The notes below the pieces were generated by a model, which searched no databases, was not told where the DNA came from, and was given only the letters and a program-made list of their open reading frames with translations. The translations under genes were made by a program, and so were the position numbers. This document shows positions 5,778-11,567 of a stretch of DNA of 27,528 nucleotides, piece by piece (the stretch's first letter is position 1; every line of letters starts with the position of its first letter). The stretch comes from a virus, in IMG/VR virus record IMGVR_UViG_3300025769_000659, positions 1 through 27,528 of that record; one strand, given 5' to 3'.

Positions 5778-5987
5778 TTATATTCTCATCTTATCTGAAT
5801 CTTTGTCCTCATAGCACTTATACTTCAAGGCTTGGAATGTAGGCATATAGTCTGGTAGGTCAGCAGCCATTTCATAGGTACGTACTATACACTCCTGCTT
5901 CGTTTTATATGGACCTTCCAAATCTTTCAATGTATGACACACATCTGAGTTACCAATCATGCATACAAGTACATATGCTTCAAACAT
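5778..5987 (-). CDS. Small conserved protein with paired cysteines
   Basis: 69 residues, opening MFEAYVLVCMIGNSDVCHTL, with Cys9, Cys17, Cys33 and Cys58. The short hydrophobic start and spaced cysteines would fit a small disulfide- or metal-stabilised protein. The layout is familiar from cyanophage small ORFs, but no function is known to me. Its ATG overlaps the TAA of the first gene of the operon (TAATG), so it is likely co-translated. Confidence 0.65.
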   Translation of the reverse strand: MFEAYVLVCMIGNSDVCHTLKDLEGPYKTKQECIVRTYEMAADLPDYMPTFQALKYKCYEDKDSDKMRI

Positions 5988-6193
5988 TAATTTATCATCC
6001 CCTCTGCTTTCATTGCAGTCTCCACGTGCTTTAATGTATATCGTACACCTGTGTCAGCTTCAATGGCAGCACGTACATAAAACACGGAACTGTGGGGTAT
6101 ATGTAAATTCTTTAATGTGTTAGTATGAATGGCATAATAAAATGCTTCCAACATATTCTCTGGTGTGTATAGTTGTACTGATTTTCGTTTCAT
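5987..6193 (-). CDS. First gene of the leftward operon, 68-residue unknown
   Basis: Start placed at ATG 6193; an in-frame TTG at 6199 is less likely. The RBS is weak (AAAAAGA about 10 bases upstream). The product begins MKRKSVQLYTPENMLEAFYY and continues with alternating helical stretches (SSVFYVRAAIEADTGV, KHVETAMKAEGMIN) that could form a small helix-turn-helix-like bundle. As first gene after the leftward promoter (-10 at 6334-6339), a regulatory role is conceivable but unsupported. The leader is about 130 bases and contains a direct repeat. Confidence 0.6.
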   Translation of the reverse strand: MKRKSVQLYTPENMLEAFYYAIHTNTLKNLHIPHSSVFYVRAAIEADTGVRYTLKHVETAMKAEGMIN

Positions 6194-6236
6194 TGTCAAG
6201 TATCTTTTTTATATTAGTACGGAGATTAATTAATAC

Positions 6237-6277
6237 TGTTCATTTAAGTGTTTACATTTATATGTTCATGTAAGTGT
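6237..6277 (-). repeat. 15-base direct repeat in the leftward leader
   Basis: TGTTCATTTAAGTGT (6237-6251) and TGTTCATGTAAGTGT (6263-6277) differ at one base and are 26 bases apart. Both lie between the predicted leftward start site (~6327) and the first gene, so they would be transcribed. They could be an operator or RNA-level regulatory site. Confidence 0.6.
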
Positions 6278-6333
6278 CTTTATCATCTTTATTCTATAAA
6301 CAGTTATATGTATCATTTATATGATATGACCTA

Positions 6334-6362
6334 ATTATACTCGATTTTGGTCAGCTTGTCAA
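6334..6362 (-). promoter_or_regulatory. Consensus sigma70-type promoter, leftward
   Basis: On the minus strand, TTGACA (6362-6357) is followed by a 17-base spacer and TATAAT (6339-6334), a perfect match to the bacterial housekeeping consensus with optimal spacing. The predicted start is near 6327, giving a leader of about 130 bases before ATG 6193. It would let host RNA polymerase transcribe the leftward small-protein/lysis/packaging operon. This agrees with the absence of a phage RNA polymerase gene in this window. Confidence 0.8.
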
Positions 6363-6388
6363 TAGGGCAAAATAAAATAAATATTATC

Positions 6389-6408
6389 GTGTGATAAATA
6401 TGTCACAC
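6389..6408. promoter_or_regulatory. Dyad GTGTGA-N8-TCACAC upstream of the leftward promoter
   Basis: A perfect 6-base inverted repeat, centred about 72 bases upstream of the predicted leftward start. It looks like a CRP/FNR-type half-site pair (TGTGA...TCACA), but its spacer is 8 rather than 6 bases, so a CRP call is not justified. It may be an activator or repressor site. Confidence 0.4.
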
Positions 6409-6435
6409 TTTATGTATATATGAGATGAGTTACCT

Positions 6436-6450
6436 AAGTGGTTAACACTT
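6436..6450. promoter_or_regulatory. Dyad AAGTG-N5-CACTT
   Basis: A perfect 5-base inverted repeat with a 5-base centre. The AAGTG half-site also occurs in both copies of the leader repeat, and inverted in CACACTTTA near 6405, so the region carries several copies of one short word. This is a possible operator; the short motif in AT-rich DNA keeps confidence low. Confidence 0.3.
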
Positions 6451-6488
6451 TATATTTCCCATCTGTGTATTTCTCCAAGCATATATAC

Positions 6489-6534
6489 GTGACCCCCCCT
6501 AGTGGCTGCTGCATGGGGCTGCTAACTAGCCGAT
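6489..6534. other. G/C-rich island in the divergent region
   Basis: A run of seven C (6493-6499) starts a stretch far richer in G+C than anything around it. It contains the direct repeat GGCTGCT twice and CTAGT/ACTAG as distant inverted ends. Possible roles include a structured RNA, a protein-binding site or a recombination/packaging site. I see no gene or tRNA in it. Confidence 0.45.
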
Positions 6535-6699
6535 AAAACATAAAGGGAAGGTCAAAAATTGTAATAAAATAACGTTAATCAATAAAAATAATAATTAATA
6601 ATGTAAAATATCTAATAAAATCAATTAGTTATGTAATATAAACAACTAACTAATAATTAGTTATTTATTTAATTGTATTAAAATATAATGATTTGCAGA

Positions 6700-6746
6700 A
6701 TACCACCGCATTTAAAATGGCGGTGTATAAAATAAGAAGCGGTCAT
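6700..6746 (+). promoter_or_regulatory. Bulged hairpin followed by a CGGTCAT element
   Basis: ATAC-c-ACCGC (6700-6709) pairs with GCGGTGTAT (6720-6728) around a 10-base loop: nine pairs with one bulged C. Eleven bases further is CGGTCAT (6740-6746), the core shared with the four TACGGTCATGGG elements downstream. Here the core leads into an ATATGTA...TACATAT palindrome instead of a G tract. It is the leftmost, weakest member of the element series. Confidence 0.4.
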
Positions 6747-6788
6747 ATGTATATAATTACATATCAAATAATTATTTTATTAAATCTA

Positions 6789-6817
6789 TTGAATTAATAA
6801 TCATTACGAATTATATA
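6789..6817 (+). promoter_or_regulatory. Weak candidate rightward promoter
   Basis: TTGAAT (6789-6794), a 17-base spacer and TATATA (6812-6817) lie 34 bases before ATG 6851. Each box matches consensus at four of six positions, which is easily reached by chance in such AT-rich DNA. Position before the first rightward gene is the main support. Confidence 0.25.
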
Positions 6818-6850
6818 GATAATATATTTTAATTAAATAAGGTTTAAAAA

Positions 6851-7129
6851 ATGTTATCATTTACAGAATACAAATTAATAAAACATACACTATTAAAACA
6901 AATTGAAGATTATAGAATTGAGGAAGGAAGGTTAAGAACACATAGGTTTAAAGCTTTATATAACAATCGTGAACACGCTTATAATACTATTAATGATAGG
7001 TTTAAAATAGTACAATCTAAAATAAATAGTCTATTAGATTTACATGATAAGTTTTATAATAATTTAGATAGCAATACGAAAAAACAAGTAAATGAAAATA
7101 CCGCTTATGGTATATTAGAAAAGGTTTAA
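6851..7129 (+). CDS. Early protein of unknown function, 92 residues
   Basis: First rightward gene. AAGG in AAGGTTTAA precedes ATG 6851. The product is helical and charged (FTEYKLIKHTLLKQIEDYR, then a Tyr/Asn/Lys-rich second half with QSKINSLLDLHDKF), and probably forms a small helical bundle. No family is recognised. Codon use is extremely A/T-biased compared with the replication genes. It ends in Lys-Val-TAA, where the stop forms part of the next gene's RBS unit. Confidence 0.6.
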   Translation: MLSFTEYKLIKHTLLKQIEDYRIEEGRLRTHRFKALYNNREHAYNTINDRFKIVQSKINSLLDLHDKFYNNLDSNTKKQVNENTAYGILEKV

Positions 7130-7133
7130 AAAA

Positions 7134-7367
7134 ATGATTAGATTAAATTTAAATGATAAAGATTTGCAAATAATACAATCAGCATTAATTTATAAAGCTA
7201 CTACTATTGAAAAATACGATAATAAAAATAGTAGAATAAAATATATTCATAATTTATTAGACTATATTACAGCTGAAAAATTAGTATTAGAAAAATTTAT
7301 TGAGGATATGAAAAAACAGAAAGAAAAAAAGATAATTGAAAATTATATAAAAGATAAAAAGGTTTAA
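7134..7367 (+). CDS. Early protein of unknown function, 77 residues
   Basis: ATG 7134 follows AAGGTTTAA, which also contains the previous stop. The product is Lys/Ile/Asn-rich and helical (MIRLNLNDKDLQIIQSALIY, LLDYITAEKLVLEKFIEDMK) with a very basic end, and also finishes Lys-Val-TAA. I do not recognise it. Together with its neighbours it forms a short operon of very A/T-rich genes, typical of host-takeover genes in early phage regions (inference). Confidence 0.6.
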   Translation: MIRLNLNDKDLQIIQSALIYKATTIEKYDNKNSRIKYIHNLLDYITAEKLVLEKFIEDMKKQKEKKIIENYIKDKKV

Positions 7368-7371
7368 TATA

Positions 7372-7539
7372 ATGAATGATAAAAATATATATATCCAATT
7401 ATTAGTTATTATCTTTTTTACCTTACCTTTATGGCTAGTAATATATTATGAAATAAAAAATAAAATACGTACTAATAATAATTTAAAAAGAATACATGAA
7501 AGAAATAAAAGAATAAAAAATAATTTATATAATACTTGA
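7372..7539 (+). CDS. 55-residue single-TM early protein
   Basis: Begins at ATG 7372 after AAGGTTTAATATA. Residues 6-25 are a strong hydrophobic segment (IYIQLLVIIFFTLPLWLVIY), followed by a highly basic Lys/Asn/Arg tail of about 28 residues, so the tail should be cytoplasmic. No family is recognised. A membrane peptide among early genes might alter the host envelope or exclude competing phages; there is no direct evidence. Confidence 0.55.
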   Translation: MNDKNIYIQLLVIIFFTLPLWLVIYYEIKNKIRTNNNLKRIHERNKRIKNNLYNT

Positions 7540-7631
7540 AATAATAAAACTAGGTATTATATAAAAGATATAAAGGTTAATCATTTAGATTATTTAATAA
7601 AACTTTATAAATAGCATAGAAGGAAAATATT

Positions 7632-7892
7632 ATGCAAAATACTAAAACACAAAATTATACTTACAATCACTTAAACCAAAATAAACAAGTTATTAAATAT
7701 CTTGAATTGTTTGGAAGCTTAAATCAACGTGAAGCTTTTAATTTAGAAGCTATCACGCAAGGCAAGTTTTCTAATATAAATAGATTATCTGCTAGAATAT
7801 TAGATGTTAAAAAGCAGAAATTACTTGGCAATAAAAGAATAGAAAAAAGTAATTTTGGAAAATTTGCGGTTTATAAGTTAATATCTAATTAA
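7632..7892 (+). CDS. Winged-helix/HTH protein (HTH_39-like)
   Basis: 86 residues with AGAAGGAAA before ATG 7632. Residues 16-65 read KQVIKYLELFGSLNQREAF, then INRLSARILDVKKQKLLG and a closing FAVYKL strand. This matches the small phage helix-turn-helix family in which an N-terminal helix, a 'GSLTQ.EA' turn and an 'RLSARI..LR..G' recognition helix are followed by a wing. It probably binds DNA and may regulate early transcription or act with the integrase. A strong terminator follows it immediately. Confidence 0.65.
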   Translation: MQNTKTQNYTYNHLNQNKQVIKYLELFGSLNQREAFNLEAITQGKFSNINRLSARILDVKKQKLLGNKRIEKSNFGKFAVYKLISN

Positions 7893-7914
7893 TTGATTAG
7901 CTAAACAATTAATA

Positions 7915-7967
7915 TATTTGAGCTATGATTATAAAAAGTTATAGCTCAAATAATTCTAAATTTTTTT
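7915..7967 (+). terminator. Rho-independent terminator after the HTH gene
   Basis: TTTGAGCTAT (7917-7926) pairs perfectly with ATAGCTCAAA (7941-7950), extendable by two more A-T pairs outside, with a 14-base loop that can pair further inward. Seven T follow at 7961-7967. It ends the 6851-7892 operon, and only eight bases later the first TACGGTCATGGGG element begins. Confidence 0.75.
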
Positions 7968-7975
7968 ATATTAAT

Positions 7976-7988
7976 TACGGTCATGGGG
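7976..7988 (+). repeat. TACGGTCATGGGG element, copy 1
   Basis: TACGGTCATGGGG followed by TGTAAAATGC. It lies directly after a terminator and directly before the GP88-like gene. The ATG inside the element (7983) is in frame with that gene, and the G run sits at RBS distance from ATG 7995. See copies at 8710, 8762 and 12684. Confidence 0.65.
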
Positions 7989-7994
7989 TGTAAA

Positions 7995-8690
7995 ATGCAA
8001 AAAGTTAATTTTCATAAATCTAAATTACTAGGTAAACTTGAAGATTTTGAAGCTTACGGTACTAATACAATTACTAATAAATTTTGTTATGATAGATATA
8101 CGGAAGCTAAAAAGAAAAATAAAGAAGCAGGTTTTACTATAGATATTTGCGGAGTTTGTTATAGTGAAAAATCTTTAAAAGGTTATCGTAAATCTACACA
8201 AAATGCATTAAATAAAAATGAAATACTTGCGGAAAAATTATTAGATGAAAATGAAATAAAACAATTCTTAACTTTAAAAGTATATGAACGGTTTTTACAT
8301 CATGGTGATTTATTAACCGCTAAATGCGACCATAAAGGCAATATAATTAAAAAGTATAATGATTATACTATGATTGAAAACTTTTGTAGAATTGCAGAAT
8401 ATAATCCGCATTGCACTTTTGCAATTTGGACTAAACAAAAAAAGATAATTACTAAATTTTTTAATGATAGGATTAAACCTAAAAACTTAATAGTTATATA
8501 TTCTAATCTTAATGTTAATAAACCGCTTGAAAAAATACCGCATAATTTTGATAAAGTTTTTAATAATGTTTTAAAAATGGATTATGTAAGTAGACAAAAT
8601 TGTAGCGGTCAAAAATGCAAAGATTGTTTAAGGTGTTATAAACATTCAGATAAACTAGAAGATAATTTAATATATGAAGCAGTCAAATGA
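7995..8690 (+). CDS. GP88-like phage protein with cysteine motifs
   Basis: 231 residues from ATG 7995; an in-frame ATG at 7983 lies inside the repeat element and would add four residues. Near the N-terminus is TIDICGVCYSEKSLKGYRKS. The middle has KVYERFLHHGDLLTA and NPHCTFAIWTK, and the C-terminus has NCSGQKCKDCLRCY (four Cys). The C-x2-C-Y start, the 'R....GD' centre, the 'WTK' strand and the C-terminal Cys cluster match the GP88 family known from actinophages and marine phages. Its function is unknown; metal or Fe-S binding is plausible. It is extremely A/T-rich and bounded by element copies 1 and 2, like a cassette. Confidence 0.65.
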   Translation: MQKVNFHKSKLLGKLEDFEAYGTNTITNKFCYDRYTEAKKKNKEAGFTIDICGVCYSEKSLKGYRKSTQNALNKNEILAEKLLDENEIKQFLTLKVYERFLHHGDLLTAKCDHKGNIIKKYNDYTMIENFCRIAEYNPHCTFAIWTKQKKIITKFFNDRIKPKNLIVIYSNLNVNKPLEKIPHNFDKVFNNVLKMDYVSRQNCSGQKCKDCLRCYKHSDKLEDNLIYEAVK

Positions 8691-8706
8691 TTGCTTTATA
8701 TAATTT
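8677..8706 (+). terminator. Weak stem-loop terminator overlapping the GP88 stop
   Basis: AAGCAGTC (8677-8684) pairs with GATTGCTT (8689-8696), with one G-U pair and an AAAT loop. TATATAATTTT follows. The TGA stop is inside the stem. The T tract is interrupted, so efficiency is uncertain. It precedes element copy 2 by a few bases. Confidence 0.4.
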
Positions 8707-8709
8707 TCC

Positions 8710-8730
8710 TACGGTCATGGGGGTGGGGGG
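8710..8730 (+). repeat. TACGGTCATGGG element, copy 2 (longest G tract)
   Basis: TACGGTCAT followed by GGGGG-T-GGGGGG and TTGTTGCAA. It is preceded by a stem-loop and TTTTCC. No gene starts immediately after it; copy 3 follows 30 bases later. Confidence 0.7.
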
Positions 8731-8761
8731 TTGTTGCAAAAATATCACACGAAAAAATAAA

Positions 8762-8778
8762 TACGGTCATGGGGGGTG
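8762..8778 (+). repeat. TACGGTCATGGG element, copy 3
   Basis: TACGGTCAT followed by six G and TGTACAAGGGTTGTAA. It opens the stretch of tiny genes starting at 8835. Between copies 2 and 3 is only an A-rich spacer. Confidence 0.7.
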
Positions 8779-8834
8779 TACAAGGGTTGTAATATGAAAT
8801 ACAACTACTATATCAGAATAAAGGGGATAATGTT

Positions 8835-8978
8835 ATGCAATTTAAATTTATTAATCCAATAGCTAAAGCATTAGCCTATAACAAAAAGAGAAAACAAATA
8901 ATAAAGAATAGGAAAGGTAAAGGCAGTTATGAAAGAGCAGAGAATAGAAAAGCAATCAAGAGACAAGAAGAGAAATAG
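8835..8978 (+). CDS. 47-residue basic early protein
   Basis: AAGGGG lies eight bases before ATG 8835. The product is very basic (MQFKFINPIAKALAYNKKRK, then NRKGKGSYERAENRKAIKRQ). Its last 50 bases overlap the next gene in another frame. Not recognised; probably a nucleic-acid-binding or host-directed peptide, by composition only. Confidence 0.5.
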   Translation: MQFKFINPIAKALAYNKKRKQIIKNRKGKGSYERAENRKAIKRQEEK

Positions 8979-9072
8979 GGATTGGCATAGGGATAGAAAA
9001 GACAAGCGAAAGACAAAACAACTAATGCAATCCATGTTTTATAATGTTAACAATTTAAGGAAGGACAAATAA
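8929..9072 (+). CDS. 47-residue Lys/Arg-rich early protein
   Basis: ATG 8929 has AAGG about eight bases upstream. The product is almost entirely charged (MKEQRIEKQSRDKKRNRDWH, RDRKDKRKTK) and ends with a mildly hydrophobic LMQSMFYNVNNL helix. It overlaps the gene before and is separated from the next ATG by no bases. No family is recognised. Confidence 0.5.
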   Translation: MKEQRIEKQSRDKKRNRDWHRDRKDKRKTKQLMQSMFYNVNNLRKDK

Positions 9073-9219
9073 ATGAATGATATTGATAATTTACACTTGA
9101 AAAGTTTTAAAGACATATTATATGATATGGAAAGCGAGTTACTACCAATAGAAGAAATAGACGTAATAACTGAAAACAAACCAAATGAGGAATACGATTA
9201 TGAAACATTGGAAGACTAA
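9073..9219 (+). CDS. 48-residue acidic early protein
   Basis: ATG 9073 directly follows the preceding TAA, with AAGGAAGGACAAATAA as RBS. In contrast to the two basic peptides before it, it is strongly acidic (LYDMESELLPIEEIDVITEN, PNEEYDYETLED), suggestive of an inhibitor or DNA mimic, though 48 residues is very short for that. Its end overlaps the next gene. Confidence 0.5.
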   Translation: MNDIDNLHLKSFKDILYDMESELLPIEEIDVITENKPNEEYDYETLED

Positions 9220-9418
9220 AGAAGACATGGGCGAAGGCTATCAATTCAATCAAAAAGACCACATGGAAAATGGCTATAACTCTTTAATATGGGATAAAAT
9301 ACCATCACACGAAAAGAATATAATGCGAACCTTTTATCTTATTAGAGATGTTTGGGACAGAGAACGTAAATTAAAGTTAAAAAATTTTTTAGATAACAAT
9401 TTAAATGAGGAGTTATAA
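9200..9418 (+). CDS. 72-residue early protein of unknown function
   Basis: Start taken at ATG 9200, with GAGG nine bases upstream, rather than ATG 9185. The product begins MKHWKTKEDMGEGYQFNQKD and is rich in aromatic and charged residues. The second half (HEKNIMRTFYLIRDVWDRER, KLKLKNFLDNN) is helical. Not recognised. Confidence 0.55.
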   Translation: MKHWKTKEDMGEGYQFNQKDHMENGYNSLIWDKIPSHEKNIMRTFYLIRDVWDRERKLKLKNFLDNNLNEEL

Positions 9419-9422
9419 TAAG

Positions 9423-9782
9423 ATGAAAGCATATTTAATTAATGCCAAAGATGAACTTATAGTTGAGATAGATTGTAAAGGCTATGAGCATAAACAAGAG
9501 TTACTTAACTGTAGAATGTTAGAACTATATCCGTATAACTTAAATGGTAATGACATATGGACAGACGAGGAAGGCAATCTAAAAGAATATAATTATTATG
9601 TTGAGTTAGATAATAAGTATATAGTCAGCGGTAATGCTATTATCCTTAGTTGTGATGATGAAGGTGGTTCTAGCGATGTTAAAGATTTGACTATAGAAGA
9701 ATTAAAGAGTAGAGTTAAATTCTTAGGCAAGAGATATATAGAGCAGAATGGAATGGGATTTAATATAAGGGAGTATCAGTAA
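9423..9782 (+). CDS. DUF3846-like early protein
   Basis: 119 residues from ATG 9423, with GAGG upstream; an in-frame start 18 bases earlier is poorer. The layout (an N-terminal strand MKAYLINAKDELIVEID, a Glu/Asp-rich middle with WTDEEGNLKEYNYY, then IVSGNAIILSCDDEGGSSD) resembles DUF3846, where a conserved 'I.GNAVI...DDEG' ends a small alpha/beta domain. Function is unknown. It is coupled to the methyltransferase gene by a TAATG overlap, so the two are probably co-expressed. Confidence 0.55.
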   Translation: MKAYLINAKDELIVEIDCKGYEHKQELLNCRMLELYPYNLNGNDIWTDEEGNLKEYNYYVELDNKYIVSGNAIILSCDDEGGSSDVKDLTIEELKSRVKFLGKRYIEQNGMGFNIREYQ

Positions 9783-10930
9783 TGAAGTACTATGCGAGTG
9801 AAATAGATAAGTATGCCATAAAGGTAACACAAAATAACTTTCCTAATACATGGCAATTAGGAGATGTTAAAAAGATTGATACATTAATGAATACTAAAGG
9901 CGGTACTGCAACAGTAGATTTATTAGTAGGCGGTTCGCCATGTCAAGATGTTTCATTCGCAGGCTTAGGCAAGGGATTGATTCATGGCGAAAGGTCAAAC
10001 TTATTCTTTGAATATGTTAGGCTATTGAATAAACTTAAACCTAAATACTTCTTACTTGAGAATGTTAGAATGAAACAAGAGTATCAGGATATAATCTCTA
10101 GCGAGTTAGGTGTTAAACCATATATCTATAATAGTGCAGATTGTTCAGCACAAAATAGATTGAGATGGTATTGGACAAACATACCGCAAGATGAATTAAT
10201 CAGACAAGACAATATCGTATTACAAGACATCTTAGAAGATGATGGCATTGCTCACGATTTAATGACCAACAAGGAAGGTAAAGCACATTGTGTAACCGCT
10301 AGGTACAACGGTGCAGTTTGGTGGAACAGTATACAACGTAAGCAGAGAACTATGGTACAAGTAGCAGAAGCTGATACTATCAAAGGTTATGACATCATCA
10401 AAAGAATATATTCCCCTATGGGTAAATCTCCCACATTAACCACTATGCAAGGCGGTCACAGAGAACCTAAAGTTGCAATGGGTAGAATAGTTAATCGTAG
10501 ACTAGACGAGAATGGTACACGAAAAGATAATCAGCTAGACTTACCATTCACTACTAAGCTAGAGGTTAGACAAGATGATAAATCTAATTGTTTAACTACC
10601 GTACAAAAAGATAATGTGGTTACAGATGGTATGAGATGGCGAAAGCTTACACCATTAGAGTGTGAAAGATTACAAGGTGTGCCTGACAATTATACAGATT
10701 GTGTATCAAACAGTCAGCGATACAAGATGCTAGGTAATGGTTTTAATGTTCCTACTATCAAGCACATACTTAAAAACTTACCTGACATACATCACGATTT
10801 TACTACGTTATCACTATTTGATGGCTATAGTGGTTGTCAGATAGCATTACGACAATTACAACAAGAACGAGAAGAGCAGAGAACTACTGAATGGGTAGAA
10901 ATGTATAACAACAACAAGGAGAATGTATAA
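9782..10930 (+). CDS. Cytosine-5 DNA methyltransferase, circularly permuted
   Basis: 382 residues. It transfers a methyl group from S-adenosylmethionine to C5 of cytosine in DNA. The protein starts at motif II (YYASEID, residues 3-9). It continues with QLGDV (25-29), motif IV GGSPCQD with catalytic Cys54, motif VI ENV (93-95) and motif VIII QNRLR (124-128). A target-recognition region (about 135-285) follows, then motif IX (LTPLECERLQG, 289-299) and motif X (LGNGF, 317-321). Motif I, the AdoMet-binding LSLFDGYSG, which should open the protein, is at residues 343-351 near the C-terminus. All motifs are intact and ATG 9782 has its own RBS (GGGAG), so this is a permutation rather than a truncation. 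Likely role: protection from host restriction, as no cognate nuclease is adjacent. Confidence 0.9.
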   Translation: MKYYASEIDKYAIKVTQNNFPNTWQLGDVKKIDTLMNTKGGTATVDLLVGGSPCQDVSFAGLGKGLIHGERSNLFFEYVRLLNKLKPKYFLLENVRMKQEYQDIISSELGVKPYIYNSADCSAQNRLRWYWTNIPQDELIRQDNIVLQDILEDDGIAHDLMTNKEGKAHCVTARYNGAVWWNSIQRKQRTMVQVAEADTIKGYDIIKRIYSPMGKSPTLTTMQGGHREPKVAMGRIVNRRLDENGTRKDNQLDLPFTTKLEVRQDDKSNCLTTVQKDNVVTDGMRWRKLTPLECERLQGVPDNYTDCVSNSQRYKMLGNGFNVPTIKHILKNLPDIHHDFTTLSLFDGYSGCQIALRQLQQEREEQRTTEWVEMYNNNKENV

Positions 10931-11136
10931 TGGGAGAATTTAAAGACACATACTACAAGCAGTTAGAAGGATTTAGAATAAAAAAATTCTTAGGAGAAGA
11001 TGCAGAAGGCTTTCCTGAGTTTATATTAACTAAACCTAAGTATGAAGATGTCAAGGTAGCCGTAAGTTCTGACCCTGAGGGTAATAGTGGTGGGTTCTTA
11101 TTTATAATGAGTGAGAATGGCGAGGAGATATACTAA
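10930..11136 (+). CDS. 68-residue early protein of unknown function
   Basis: Starts within the methyltransferase stop (TAATG). The product begins MGEFKDTYYKQLEGFRIKKF and has a beta-rich second half (DVKVAVSSDPEGNSGGFLFI). No family is recognised. Its stop overlaps the next start in the same way, so it is translated between the methyltransferase and the hydrolase. Confidence 0.6.
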   Translation: MGEFKDTYYKQLEGFRIKKFLGEDAEGFPEFILTKPKYEDVKVAVSSDPEGNSGGFLFIMSENGEEIY

Positions 11137-11567
11137 TGCTAATGGAATCATTAATGTGTCTAGCACTCAACGTGTATCACGAATCTAAGAATCAAAGTTA
11201 CGTAGGGCAAGTGGCAGTCGCACAAGTTGTGATGAATAGGGTAAAAGATACACGATACCCCAACACAGTATGTGACGTAGTTAAGCAAGGTGCAACCTAC
11301 AAATGGAAGCCTGACTTTCCTATCAAGAATAGATGTCAATTCAGTTGGTACTGTGATGGCAAGAGTGATAAGCCTAGAGAACATCAGGCATGGAGAACTG
11401 CTATGCACATTGCAAATGGTGTATACAATGGACATATAGATGACCTTGTCGAAGGTGCTACACATTACCATGCACACTATGTTAATCCTAGTTGGGCAGA
11501 TACTAAGACATATGTAACAAGAATAAATGACCACATATTTTATAGATGGGAGATTAAAGATGAATAG
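11136..11567 (+). CDS. SleB-like cell wall hydrolase
   Basis: 143 residues. LALNVYHESKNQSYVGQVAV, then AQVVMNRV, CQFSWYCDG and GATHYHAHYVNPSW match the Hydrolase_2/SleB family (lytic transglycosylase-like), including the early catalytic Glu of the 'N-V-Y-H/F-E-(A/S)' motif (Glu16). It would cut peptidoglycan glycan strands. There is no signal peptide. Unlike the GH24 lysozyme in the late leftward operon, it lies among early genes, so a role other than final lysis is possible: peptidoglycan remodelling, virion entry, or a second endolysin. AGGAG precedes the start. Confidence 0.85.
   Translation: MLMESLMCLALNVYHESKNQSYVGQVAVAQVVMNRVKDTRYPNTVCDVVKQGATYKWKPDFPIKNRCQFSWYCDGKSDKPREHQAWRTAMHIANGVYNGHIDDLVEGATHYHAHYVNPSWADTKTYVTRINDHIFYRWEIKDE

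Larger units (their letters stand above)
6194..6850. promoter_or_regulatory. Divergent control region between leftward and rightward operons
   Basis: About 650 bases without a convincing gene, very AT-rich except for one G/C-rich island. From left to right it holds a 15-base direct repeat (6237-6277), a perfect leftward sigma70-like promoter (6334-6362), two dyads (6389-6408, 6436-6450), the G/C-rich island (6489-6534), an A/T-rich stretch with repeated TAAT/ATTA (6560-6690), a hairpin (6700-6728) and a CGGTCAT copy (6740-6746). A replication origin could also lie here given the A/T richness, but I see no iterons or DnaA-box cluster to support one. Confidence 0.75.

Noticed and set aside
6389-6408. 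CRP-binding site
   Set aside because: Half-sites match but the spacer is 8 bases rather than 6, so only a generic dyad is reported.
8794-8862. 22-codon frame (MKYNYYIRIKGIML...) after element copy 3
   Set aside because: It has AGGG upstream, but overlaps the better-supported gene at 8835; it could be a leader peptide, but nothing confirms it.
9073-9219. Anti-restriction DNA-mimic protein
   Set aside because: The peptide is acidic, but only 48 residues long and without similarity to Ocr or other known mimics; too little evidence.
11160-11534. 124-codon minus-strand frame
   Set aside because: Antisense shadow of the SleB-like hydrolase, Cys/Val/Ile-rich without any motif.
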